Origin: Hymenopus coronatus
Lineage: Eukaryota > Arthropoda > Insecta > Mantodea > Hymenopodidae
Reading direction: 5' to 3'
NCBI GenBank assembly: GCA_030762935.1
Contig: CM060883.1
Location: 53,032,001 to 53,096,000 of the forward strand
DNA length: 64,000 nt
Position numbers and translations under genes: made by a program. The notes below the pieces were generated by a model. That model had not been told where the DNA came from. It did no database searches and saw only the letters and a program-made list of their open reading frames with translations. Shown in pieces: positions 12,217-21,687 of this stretch. Every line of letters starts with the position of its first letter. Position 1 is the first letter of the stretch.

Positions 12217-13697
12217 TTATAGCTTGCGATCAACTTGAAGTCTCAAAGTATCGACAGCCTTAGCTATCATTTCAATTGATCTTTTCAGCTGATCAGTGTC
12301 CTCCTTGTGCCCGTGCATCTTTGCCTTGAATGCATCAGCAAATATTGCTGTATTAGTATATAGACTTTTAATTGATTCCTCTTTAGACGTTATTTGTTCT
12401 TGTAGTTTATTGTGATTATCCATCAATGAGTTTACACGAATCTGCAATGTACTCAGTTTCTCGTCCAACTGCTTAGTGCTGCGGTTATTTAAAGTATCTG
12501 TCTTTAACCGTTTAATTTCTTCGTCTAGTCGCTTGCCTTGCATGTTTATGTTCTCTATGTTATCCATCTTCTTAGTGCACATACCATCGAAGTTTTTTCG
12601 TTCACTATCAAATCTCTCTGACAATTGCTTTATAGATTCCATTAGTGAATTCGTAGACTCACTTGAAGACTTTGATAGAGAATCCACTATGCTTATAGTA
12701 TTGTTCAGCGATGTGTTGAAACCTTGAAGTTTCTTGCTTACTTGTATTTCAATTTCCTTCGGCACATATCTGCTTAATTGTTGACGTGTCTCATTTGATT
12801 TTTTTATAATTGAATTTCTAACGTATCTTTTATTTACAGCATCTGTATCATCAATAGGATCTGCTATATCAACAATTCTCTTTTTTTCCGAATATAATGT
12901 TACCATTACCGTCTCGTGGTTGGGTTTGAGAATTGAAATATTCAATGACAAATTTTCTATTCGCTACATCGTGATCGTGTAATGGGTTTAGTAATATTCT
13001 CAATCTAACATCGTCCATTACAATATTGTTTCCATCGTCTCTCTTCAGAATATATCTTGCAATCAATCCATTAAGCTTGGTATTAACCATAGCTCCCACT
13101 TCTTTTGAGTTTTGCTGTATGAAAGAATGTGTCTTTTTCTCTAAAGCGTCAACATATCCCTTATTGGATGCGTCACTATCGCTTATAGGCTCTGCTATCT
13201 CTCTTAATCTTTTCTTCATAAATGTGAAATTTCCATTGGAATCTATTCGCGGCGTTCTTGCATTTATGTAGTCTTGTATGTAGTTAGTGTTAGGCACGTC
13301 TGTGCCATCCGATGGTGGTAATAATACTTTCATTCTTATAGTATCCAGAATTATATTTCTTTTCGTATCTCGTTTCAGAGCATTTTTGTTTGTGTACCAT
13401 TAGACTTCCATTCTGCGCTTCAAGTGATTTCTGAATATGCTTCCTAAGAACGAGCTGAAATTCCTCTAGTCCTTTCTGAGATGTTTTAACAGAAAACTCT
13501 TGTAATCGATTCTAAGAAGCTGAAAGTGTATCCACATATCGTTTATTTGTAGCATCATCTTCATCTTCGGGGTCTTGAATATGACACAAACGTCTTTTCT
13601 TGAATTGGTAGTTGCCTTTCCCATCTCTGTTTATGAGCTGATTAAGAGTTCTTTTAACTGCAGAGGTTCTCGATGAGCCGAACCTGTCGACACTCAT
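12217..13697 (-). pseudogene. Tail-fibre-like repeat protein, probable attachment fibre
   Basis: The reading frame runs through three segments (13512-13697, 12869-13333, 12217-12951). Four clear units and one weaker unit share a core like DPxxDxDAxNKRYV: DPEDEDDATNKRYV, EPISDSDASNKGYV, NPLHDHDVANRKFV and DPIDDTDAVNKRYV, each preceded by GN and a basic KKR-like stretch. This is the repeat style of bacteriophage tail-fibre shafts. The C-terminal 200 residues are rich in heptad-like coiled coil. I infer a trimeric virion fibre. Breaks: in-frame TAG at 13512-13514, frame change near 13370, and frame change in a T7 run near 12880. The gene lies between ATPase and integrase-side genes. Confidence 0.65.
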
Positions 13698-13703
13698 TCT
13701 GAA

Positions 13704-14420
13704 CTATGAATGACTGGATTCATTCATATTGACCTTAATATATCGATCAAATCCATTCCTATATCGACCGTTACTCATAGGGAATTCATTTGCTATAACT
13801 ACGAACGGTCTTCCTTCTGAAAAGCTCTCCCAAACGTTTTTACACAAATCTTTAAATTCATTGTATGTCATATCAGTGTTTACGTAATCCTCATATATAT
13901 GTTTTAAGTTTAAATTGTCTTGCCTGAAAAGTATAATCATATTTGCATTATCACGTATTAAATGTTTAGGTACCTTTGCGTAGGATTGGGCTAAATATAA
14001 AGAGTCAACGTTACGATGTCTACCCATACTATAAAATGCTGCAATCTTCTCTTGCTTTTCAGTAATGATGTCATCAAATATAAATATTGAATTCTCTTTA
14101 ACTTCTGATGGGTGCAATACACTTTCTCCATCCTCGCATGTTTTCACATCTATGCCTTCAATGTTTTCAAGAAGTTTAATAAGGTATTGATATTTTGGCT
14201 GATAGAGAGACTTTGAATAGATGTACAAGTTTTCGAAACGTAGTCCATTTTCGTGTACCAGCATATTGAGTAGTACATTTGTCTTTCCTGCACTAGAACT
14301 TCCCAAGATGAGTCCTCTAACATTACACGGAAACAGCTTTCCATGCCTATCACATTTAGGATCACTTTCAAAGTCTAATACTTGAATAGGTAGCGCACAT
14401 TCTTGCTTGACGAGCTCCAT
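13704..14420 (-). CDS. Genome packaging ATPase (A32/FtsK-HerA-like) of element A
   Basis: About 238 residues, intact. Walker A is GLILGSSSAGKTNVL near residue 33, Walker B is SIFIFDDII near residue 105, and a following AQSYAKVP region matches the sensor segment of virus packaging ATPases. It would pump DNA into the capsid. I choose ATG at 14420 (MELVKQEC); the open frame upstream runs only through the (AT)n tract. It is divergently transcribed from the PLA2/pX gene across a 149-bp gap. The next gene downstream starts at 13697, 7 nt after this stop. Confidence 0.9.
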   Translation of the reverse strand: MELVKQECALPIQVLDFESDPKCDRHGKLFPCNVRGLILGSSSAGKTNVLLNMLVHENGLRFENLYIYSKSLYQPKYQYLIKLLENIEGIDVKTCEDGESVLHPSEVKENSIFIFDDIITEKQEKIAAFYSMGRHRNVDSLYLAQSYAKVPKHLIRDNANMIILFRQDNLNLKHIYEDYVNTDMTYNEFKDLCKNVWESFSEGRPFVVIANEFPMSNGRYRNGFDRYIKVNMNESSHS

Positions 14421-14454
14421 CTTATCAACTAAAAATAATAACACCCTGCTAATG

Positions 14455-14500
<46 letters not shown>

Positions 14501-14569
14501 CTTCTTTCAGTATTGTCTGAAATCTATTTTTATAAATGTGGGTGCATAGCGAAATGTGTTTAGTATGCA
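14421..14569. promoter_or_regulatory. Divergent promoter region with (AT)n tract and TATA box
   Basis: An uninterrupted alternating AT tract (about 14459-14497) lies upstream of the minus-strand ATPase. TATAAAT at 14531-14537 lies 33-39 bp before the plus-strand ATG at 14570. The gap is the only non-coding space in the virion gene block, so it probably drives both directions. Confidence 0.5.
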
Positions 14570-15313
14570 ATGAGAGCTAGAAGTGATAAGGTCAAGAGAG
14601 GATTTGGTCTCCTCAACAAGATTATTAATTGGCTGCCATTTGAAACCCATTTGCCCGGTTATAGATTTTGCGGGCCTGGAACTAAGCTCGCCAAAAGACT
14701 AAAGAGGGGAGACAGAGGGGTTAATCAGCTGGATGAGGCCTGTAGGGTTCACGATATAGCCTACGCAGAGTCCCAGGACGCTGTCTCAAGAAATATTGCC
14801 GACAAGACTTTAGCTGAGAAGGCTTGGAGTAGAGTTCAATCACCAGATTCATCTATAGGGGAAAAGTTGGCAGCAAGGCTGGTAGCGAGCATAATGAAAG
14901 GAAAAGTCGCTCTTGGCGCAGGTTCTAAGTTAAAGAAGAAGCGAGGAGGATTTTTACCTCTCATTCCTATTATTGCTGCATTAGGAGCTGCTGCAGGGGG
15001 TGCAGCTCAAATTGCTTCAGCTGTAAATAAGAAAAAAGCTGCTGAGCGACAGTTTGCTGAAATGAATCGTCATAACAGAGCTATGGAAGCGAAAGGAAGA
15101 GGCCTTCACAAGAAAAAGAAAAGTGGAGGTTTGTTACCAGTGCTACCTCTGGCTGCATCTTTAGTTGCGGCTTCTAAAATTGCAAGTGTCCTAAAAGGGA
15201 AAAACAGTGGTAAAGGCAATGGGTTAAAAATCAAGAGGAAGAATTGTCAGAACAGAAAGACAAATTCAAAAAACTCTGGGCGAGGGTTATATCTATCCCG
15301 GAAAAAGTCTTAA
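14570..15313 (+). CDS. Phospholipase A2 domain fused to two pX-like segments
   Basis: 247 residues. Residues about 29-68 match the parvovirus-type secreted phospholipase A2 fold: calcium loop GYRFCGPGTKL and catalytic CRVHDIAYAES with the His-Asp pair. Two Gly-Gly-hydrophobic segments follow basic stretches: GGFLPLIPIIAALGAAAGG (about 126-144) and GGLLPVLPLAASLVAASK (about 185-202). They resemble the tail of adenovirus protein X and similar Polinton proteins. The C-terminus ends GRGLYLSRKKS. By analogy this is a virion protein for membrane breach during entry plus DNA condensation. It overlaps the protease frame by about 70 nt. Confidence 0.82.
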   Translation: MRARSDKVKRGFGLLNKIINWLPFETHLPGYRFCGPGTKLAKRLKRGDRGVNQLDEACRVHDIAYAESQDAVSRNIADKTLAEKAWSRVQSPDSSIGEKLAARLVASIMKGKVALGAGSKLKKKRGGFLPLIPIIAALGAAAGGAAQIASAVNKKKAAERQFAEMNRHNRAMEAKGRGLHKKKKSGGLLPVLPLAASLVAASKIASVLKGKNSGKGNGLKIKRKNCQNRKTNSKNSGRGLYLSRKKS

Positions 15314-15642
15314 GCAATGTTGATATAGAGCTGTATGCTAGACGTTTGAAGGTACCTCATTTTCGAGGTGTGTACATGAGCGACAACCTTCCTTCAAAAC
15401 CTCATTTCAATGAAAGAATTGTTGTGAATCTAGATTCGTCTGAGAACGAAGGAACACACTGGGTTGCTGTGAAGAAGATTGGAAATACAGCATTTTATTT
15501 TGATAGTTTTGGGGATTTAAAACCTCCAAAGGAGATAGAGATTTATTTAAAGGGTGTTAAACTATACTATAATACAAAGAGATTTCAAGATTTTGGCTCA
15601 GTTATTTGCGGACACTTGTGCTTGCAATTTCTATCACAATGA
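15244..15642 (+). CDS. pro: Adenain-like cysteine protease of element A (virion maturation)
   Basis: It carries the catalytic order His, Asp, Cys: THWVAV, YFDSFGDL and VICGHLCLQFLSQ. The open frame begins at a TTG (15244), and no ATG precedes the conserved RGVYMSDNLP segment (its Met codon is at 15376), so translation must use a non-AUG start, a frameshift from the overlapping PLA2 gene, or a start lost by mutation. Only seven residues follow the catalytic Cys region, shorter than usual. The stop TGA overlaps the next ATG (ATGA at 15639). It would cleave capsid precursors. Confidence 0.82.
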   Translation: MSEQKDKFKKLWARVISIPEKVLSNVDIELYARRLKVPHFRGVYMSDNLPSKPHFNERIVVNLDSSENEGTHWVAVKKIGNTAFYFDSFGDLKPPKEIEIYLKGVKLYYNTKRFQDFGSVICGHLCLQFLSQ

Positions 15643-16350
15643 GTTGTACTATTACAGCTAGCGGTAATGATTCAGTGTTTACAACGTATCTAAATCCGCC
15701 TCTGCATCTAGATCCAAGAGGGTTTTATGAGATTGCTCTCTTGAACTTTGAAACTTTTTATTCAATTCCCAATGTTGATTCTAGTAATAATCGATTTCAT
15801 TATATTTTCAACGTTGAGTTGAAAATCATTCATATTCCTTCTGGAACGTATGAGATAGCTGATCTTAATTCATACATAGGGAGTAAGCTCGGTTTGGGGA
15901 GGGATGTCTTCTTTATTCAAGCAAACAATAATACAATGAAGGCTGAGATTAAATGCCCTTATACTATCGATTTCTCGAAAGAGTGCTCTATTGGCTCTCT
16001 TTTAGGATTTTCAAATACTACTGTTATTCATCCGGATAAAATATCAGAATCTGATTTTCTTGTAAACATATTTAAGGTTGGCATCATTAGAGTTGAGTGT
16101 AGTATTGCAACAGGGTCCTTCATTAATGGTAGGAGCGGGCATTCAATATATGAGTTTTTTTCCTTCGGTTGCTCCTGGTTTTCATATTTCCCAAGAACCG
16201 TCAAACCCAATATACTTGCCAATTGTTGCTTCAAATTACATCGAGCAAATCACTCTCAGGATTGTTGATCAAGACGGGAGTGTCCTGAACTTTAGGAAAG
16301 AAGATATAAGTATAAGACTTCACCTCCGACGCAATGGGAATCGATTTTAA
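15639..16350 (+). pseudogene. Penton-like minor capsid protein of element A, one frameshift
   Basis: It starts with ATG at 15639 (MSCTITASG), overlapping the protease stop. The sequence has the typical Polinton minor capsid pattern of a single jelly roll, including GFYEIALLNFETFYSIPNV and later IRVECSIATGSFINGRSGHS. At a run of seven T near 16152-16158 the frame moves, and the C-terminal part continues in the frame ending at 16350 (SVAPGFHISQEPSNPIYLP). The protein would form the capsid vertices. A single homopolymer indel explains the break, so an assembly error is possible. Confidence 0.82.
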
Positions 16351-16474
16351 GCGTCGTCAATTGTATAATAAGCAAGCGATTCATCAACTTGCTCGTACTT
16401 TGCCACCAGTCATCAGACTGTTAACATTGAACAATCGAAAGTTCCTAGAGAGTTTGGGATATCGAATTCTGTGA
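16334..16474 (+). CDS. Small conserved Polinton protein, 46 aa
   Basis: ATG at 16334, overlapping the penton end by 17 nt, and TGA at 16472-16474 sharing one base with the next ATG. The peptide (MGIDFKRRQLYNKQ at the start) contains LARTLPPVIRLL and RKFLESLGYRIL. The pattern LPPVIxLLxxxNRxFLxSLG recurs in small proteins between penton and hexon genes of Polintons, so it is likely real despite its size. Function unknown. Confidence 0.65.
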   Translation: MGIDFKRRQLYNKQAIHQLARTLPPVIRLLTLNNRKFLESLGYRIL

Positions 16475-17688
16475 TGGACATCTTCAATGTCACTAGCACT
16501 CCTATCTTTGACAATAAGATTGCTAAAGAAGAGGAGCATGTGTTTCTACCGTATAATTCGTCAACTTTGGGATTTAACGATGAAATTAGAATTCCTTGCC
16601 AAGGTGAAGATTTGTATACATTGCCTAGCAAAAGCTATCTCTACATTGAAGGAACGATTGCTAAGCCTGATGGGACACCTACTACTGCAAAACTCGGTAA
16701 TAATGCTATAGCATTCATGTTTGAGGAGATTCGTCTTGATATGAATGGCTCGACTATCGATAGAACCCGAAATCCTGGGATTTCAACAACTATGCGCAAC
16801 TATGTTTCTCTTAATGCTATGGAGTCAAGTCGTTTGCTGAATGCTGGATGGAGCTATCCTGGGAATGAGGTGGACATAGTACACTCTGAAAGTGGTGTAT
16901 TCAACGCTATTGTCCCCCTATCAATGTTACTGGGTTTTGCTGATAACCACCATGAACTTATACTAAATAGCAAGTTTGAGCTTGTGATGATTCGAAGTAA
17001 GGACTCTAGAAACTGTATTGTGGCTCCTGCAGGAGCTGAAGATGGTATAGTTAAATTAAATCGCATTGAATGGAGAATGCCTGTGATGCGTCTTGCAGAT
17101 GGAGAAAAGGTGCAGTTTTTCAAGATTGTTAAGGAGGACAAATCTCTACACATCGCATTTCGAACTATGGATCTTCATACCCAGCCTGCGGTTCCACAAA
17201 CTAAATCATTTACATGGAATATTGCTACAACATCAAAGCTTGAGAAGCCGAGATTTGTTATAGTTGGCGCTCAAACAGCCAGAACAAATGACGCGAGAAA
17301 GAGTTGTTCTGAGTTTGATCATTGTAATATCACAAACTTGAGGCTTTATCTTAATAGCGAGTGTTATCCTTACCATGACATGAATTTGGACTTTGGAAAT
17401 TATAAATTTGCCTCTTTGTATGAGATGTATTCAAAGTTTTAGAATTCATATTATAACAAGGAAAACTATCCTTTATTGCAGAGGAAGGATTTTCTGAAGT
17501 ATGCTCCGTTATTCATCATTGACTGCTCTCATCAGCCAGAGTAGACAATCAGCGGTGCTGTTAATATTAGACTTGAAATTCAAGCAAGCGCTAATATTCC
17601 AGCTCAGACTTCATTATACTGTCTGATTTTTCACGCTAAGGTATTTACCTACAAGCCCTTATCTCATGTCATGCAATGTATAATTTAA
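16474..17688 (+). pseudogene. Major capsid protein (double jelly roll, hexon-like) of element A, two in-frame TAG
   Basis: ATG at 16474 (MDIFNVTSTPIF). The N-terminal part has the family signature DEIRIPCQGEDLYTLPSKSYLYIEG. The frame is open to TAG at 17440-17442, but similarity to the family continues in the same frame (NSYYNKENYPLL, APLFIIDCSHQPE), past a second TAG at 17542-17544, to the usual C-terminus (YCLIFHAKVFTYKPLS) and TAA at 17686-17688. Total length of about 404 codons is normal for the family. AATAAA at about 17741 follows. Either it is a decayed gene or the ambers are read through. Confidence 0.82.
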
Positions 17689-17827
17689 ATATCTATTATG
17701 AAAGGAATAGGACAAGGAAACTTGTAATTGGTTTTATGCAATAAAACACTGTGGTGAATGCATATACAAACTCTTTTTATTTATAAAGTATTTTCATTAC
17801 ATTCCCTCTCCAGCTCCTTGTTCCTGC

Positions 17828-18250
17828 CTAAGCGTCATTATTTACATTAGATAAGAAATGTAAATGTCTGGTGATAAATGCAGATGATTTTTTAAGACCT
17901 TTTACACATTTTCTTTTTAAAATTATCTCGCCTTCGTGTAGAGATGTATTAACGAGTTTAATTGATTTATTTTCCATAATTGCAATTAGATTGTATGAAT
18001 ACACTAAATGTTCACTGTATTCACGTGTCGAGCACTTGTGTCCTTCCATGAACATTTCGAATTCTGGGAGCACGTTAATGATAATTTCCCAATCTGCCAA
18101 TGTCACATATACAAATTAATTATACTCGCTTTTGATGATTAGCACTGGTTGGTCATAGTAAAAAGCTACACACAAATATTTTCCTTCAGAGACGTATACG
18201 TCTTGGGACACTTTTCGCACAGGAGCTGGCGTCAACACCTTTGTTGCGTT
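17828..18250 (-). pseudogene. PC4/p15-like DNA-binding protein fragment
   Basis: Reading on the minus strand, a frame containing KYLCVAFYYDQPVLIIK is followed, after TAA at 18116-18118, by LADWEIIINVLPEFEMFM in the same frame. The order (beta strands then a W-x-x-hydrophobic helix) resembles the PC4 transcription coactivator fold that occurs in several DNA viruses and mobile elements. It overlaps the last exon of the gene upstream in another frame. The match is by eye and moderate, so an unrelated small protein is possible. A TTTATT (minus-strand AATAAA) lies near 17776. Confidence 0.42.
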
Positions 18251-19349
18251 TGCTCCGACGTGTTGGAATTTTTCTCATCCGGTCTTCAAGTAATCGTAGC
18301 TTCATAGTAGGAATATCATATGAAACTCCCTGTTTCTGTTTCTCCTCTTCCTCCTCCTTATTCTTTGGACGCCTCTTTACCAATCTGAAACATTTGAATT
18401 ACACTCAATAGAAGTAATGTCAAATAAAATTAAATCCTGCTGAAATAAAATGTAGTTAGTTTTTTCCTGAAACCTTCTCTGTATTCCTTTTTTCATACGT
18501 GTGATGTTACCTCGATACTTGCTCATGTTTCTGGCTGGCAATCCTTACATTGTCGTCGCCATCGTGTACAGAGCAGTCGTTCCACGGGTTTGAAATGCAG
18601 CCGTCTACTTCGTCTACACCATCTCCGTCTCGGTCCTCCGACTCTGAAGTTTTTGGGGTTGTTTCTCGAATTCTGAAAAAATACAGAGTCGATGGTTATA
18701 GTTTCTTGAATTGGTATATCACAATTGTTTCTTCAAACAAATAAACAAACAAGCAAAAAAAACTTGAACAATATTCTTACCTTAACTTTGCCAGTCTTTG
18801 TCGATAAACGCTGCATGCAAAGTTGCAGATAAAGTAAGAGGTGATTCGATCATGTTCTGCTGGTTTGTAGCAATGTACCACATGTGTGTAGCCATTACAT
18901 ATCTCATTATGGTATTGGTTATCGTGGACTCCTCTGTACACATCCATTTCATTGCCATCATTCATATAAAATTCCGATGATAATGATAGAGATCTGGAAA
19001 TATAAAAAAGCAATTTAAATTAACTAATATTAGCTGGAGTTAATTCTCATAATGTATATTGTTTATTATATATACACACACACACTTGCAACATCCGTCT
19101 TTCGTAGACAGGACAGTTCTCTGTGCAAATATGTCTCGATGACATGTAATCGTGATATGACGGATTGGCACACACAATTGTATGCATCTGCCCGTTACAC
19201 GATTCACTGTGGAAATATGCGTAATGATGTGATTCTTCTCCTGCTTCACTCCAGTACTCATCCATATCCTCAAATGTTTCAATATCTCTCTTAGAAAACC
19301 CTCTCACCGAAGCCATTTCGAATAAGATGTTTGGTATCGCAGTTGCCAT
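18186..19349 (-). CDS. Four-exon gene with a duplicated Cys/His domain, unknown function
   Basis: Exons on the minus strand are 19084-19349, 18781-18993, 18511-18672 and 18186-18384. All three introns (90, 108 and 126 nt) are GT-AG and phase 2, with acceptors TATTTCCAG, TTTTTTCAG and AATGTTTCAG and donors GTAAGA and GTAACA (the first donor, GTGTGT, is weaker). Exons 1 and 2 each encode one copy of C-N-G-x2-H-x-[IV]-x-C-x2-P-x2-H-D-x3-S-x2-I-C-x3-C-x-V-Y-x2-R. Exon 3 is acidic and exon 4 is basic (VKRRPKNKEEEEEKQ), as in nuclear proteins. I do not recognise the domain; metal binding is inferred. ATG at 19316 is an alternative start, since a TATATATA lies at 19352-19359. Confidence 0.7.
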
Positions 19350-19359
19350 GCTTATATAT

Positions 19360-19594
19360 AGCTACTCTTCTAAAGCTATGTTTTTCCAGGTATAGGGATG
19401 GGCGGGGTTTTGTTGAAAGCGTTTAATGGATGGATGAGTATACTTGTTTACGACTACATTTAAGAATTCTTCCGGAAAGCTCCTAATGACTTGCAGGGGG
19501 GGGGGGGTTTGGCACGTTTATGCTGCGGCGCCAGCATTCTTCGTCGACTGAAGCAGGTTAGAACGGGTTTACTACTGTGATAGGAACTCACTGT
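19360..19594. other. Upstream region of the Cys/His gene, no gene
   Basis: Non-coding stretch with a G11 run (19497-19507), joining the right TIR. Confidence 0.5.
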
Positions 19595-20674
19595 TTTCAT
19601 AGCTCCTCTTTAGCTTGCACGCTGAGGTAACGAGTACGTGTATTTTAGTTATATCGACGTTATAATTGTGTTCTACAATCGATATTTTTTCCCGTTGTTT
19701 AATTATACATAGTCGTAAAGTCATGTGATTGCAACCTCGCTGAAAGTCGAATGTAGGTCCTCGTGTAAGAACGGATATTAAGATTTATAATGTTTGGAAT
19801 TGTAATGGTGCTGGCATTCTCAGTGTTCGAAAGGTCTCAGGTTCAATTCCCTGTTGGGTGCCCTCTGCTCGTTGGAAACACAATCACTTCGCTGCCATAT
19901 TGGTTTTGATGTGATAAGTTAGTAGGTTTTATAAAAGCAATTCTCTCTTGCTATTTTTCATTTCATATGTTGGTATTGAATAATAAAGCTTTTAACATGT
20001 TCAATCGTGTGAGTGTTATAATTCCTTGCAAAAATATTACCGGTAACACATGTTCAGTTGATATCTAATAATTTATATCAAATATTCCACTCAGTAATTT
20101 TATCGAGTTTTTTCGCCATGACAGTTGAACTATGTATATTCAGATTCTTTGTGAAAAGTTAGACTGATTTGTCATGCAAATGAGCCTTGTAGCTCTCGAA
20201 TTGCCAGAGATAGAGAAATCCTACGTGTTTTTAATTAAAAGAGACTATCGAATTGAAATCAAAAGAATTTTGTATTTATGATTAGAGATTCAGATTCCTC
20301 GTGAAAAACTAGATCGATTTGATATGCAGATGAGCCTTGTAGCTCAAAAATTAGAAATTCGAATGGGCGTGGTCAATCGATTAAATTGAATTTGATCTGT
20401 GAATGTGAAAGACGATTGTTCAAGTGATTAAGAGCCCTGCAAGTAAAATCTTTTAGACAGGTGGTTTGGCAAAAGGGGCACGGGGTAATAACCGGCAGCA
20501 CATACTTTGATTGACAGGTACATGGGGAAGCTTTTAGACTGTTGTCTTGGCAAAGAGAGAGCGCTGTGTGGAGGGGGTCTGTCGGCTGATGTTTATCTTA
20601 AGTGTTACATATGTACATGATGTTTTACATGGGCGGCATCCTTTGAGTCCTCAAATCCCCCTTTCCCTACTACT
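19595..20674 (-). repeat. Right terminal inverted repeat of Polinton A
   Basis: Inverse copy of the left TIR, with the same internal 150-bp duplication and the same tRNA-like block. A pyrimidine/purine-rich tract near 20470 differs by indels from the left copy. Confidence 0.92.
19795..19863 (+). other. tRNA-like (pol III promoter-like) block inside the TIR
   Basis: The block contains TGTAATGGTGC followed by GGTTCAATTCC (19840-19850), resembling the A and B boxes of a tRNA gene at the usual spacing. The inverse copy is in the left TIR, with GGAATTGAACC at 1764-1774. No full cloverleaf can be folded by eye, so this is probably a tRNA-derived SINE fragment carried in the TIR or a chance match. 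Confidence 0.4.
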
Positions 20675-20680
20675 AAGTGT
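20675..20680. repeat. Target site duplication of Polinton A, right copy (AAGTGT)
   Basis: Exact match to 929-934. It fixes the right boundary of element A at 20674. Confidence 0.93.
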
Positions 20681-21687
20681 GTTTGAACTGCTAACCATAT
20701 TTCTTTACATGCTAGTATTGTTTTATTCAGTGGCCAATAGCATGAGTAGTTGGTTTTGTATAGCATGTTGGGGTAGTCATGGCATGATTACTAAGGTTTA
20801 TAATTGGATATAGCATACAATCATGTTTAACATTTTTTTTGGTCTCTTGTGATAATTAATTCTTCTATAGGTGCACCTTAGATCATAATTTCTTACATAT
20901 TGATAATTAGTACCAGCTGGCTAGGTTAAATATCAGGATCCTGAAGATATTGTTTTTTGTAATTTGTATTTTTAAATCTGTGCGCAGATTTCTGATGTAT
21001 CACTTAATTTTGTTTAATTACTGAGGTATTCATTTTAGAAATGCTTGTAAAAGAAACGACATACAATTAACAGACAGCCCCGATGAACCTTCATGGGCTC
21101 TTTTTATACTGAAAATACCGTAATGGCGGCTTCTTTCTGGTTGGACAGAAAGGCCGCACAATTGACGTAAATATTACCCAAAATCAATCTTTCTCAACAC
21201 AGAGTGCATCGCAACACTCACGTGACACGTGTTGTACAATGGAAAATTACTCTCTTCCGAATTTTAAGGTTTACCCCCGGCGTGACTGGACAAAAGAAGC
21301 CTTTTTAACAAAGAGCTTCACACACCATTCTTTCTTGGCGTTAGCCTTCTATTTCTACTCCAAGATGAATTTACTCTGTTAAATACATAAGTTAATAAGC
21401 ATTTGTTATCTTTAATTGTACAGTGTTAAATAATTAATAACTAGTAATAGTTTTTAAGGAGAAGCTTATTAACAGTCTCAAATATGCAAACTCTAATGTT
21501 GTCCATATATTATTTCTTTTCATTAAGCAGAAGTCAACGAGGCATTTACGGAGTTAAGGTTCTAAATCGCTGTATTTCCTTTATAAATTAATTGAACGCT
21601 GTTTACTGCAGTGCGGAAGCATGCGCGCGTGTTCGTTTAAGTTCGCTTAGTGTTTATTTTTACATGGTGTTTAGTGAAGTGTTAACA
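20681..21687. other. Interval between element A and the transposase gene, no gene seen
   Basis: AT-rich and without a supported reading frame. It probably includes the 5' non-coding part of the DDE transposon whose transposase starts at 21688. The palindromic GATGAACCTTCATGGGCTC near 21082 may be near that transposon's end, but no partner was found. Confidence 0.35.

Larger units (their letters stand above)
935..20674. mobile_element. Polinton/Maverick element A (adintovirus-like), complete with both ends
   Basis: The element is 19.74 kb and begins AGTAGTAGGG, with the exact inverse at its right end. It is bounded by a perfect 6-bp target duplication AAGTGT. A 6-bp duplication and short tandem repeats at the tips are the family hallmarks. 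It carries polymerase B, retroviral-type integrase, packaging ATPase, adenain-like protease, penton-like and hexon-like capsid genes, which is the full Polinton core set. Several genes hold frameshifts or in-frame stops, and the two TIRs differ at a few percent of sites by eye, so this looks like an older, probably non-autonomous copy. Confidence 0.95.
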
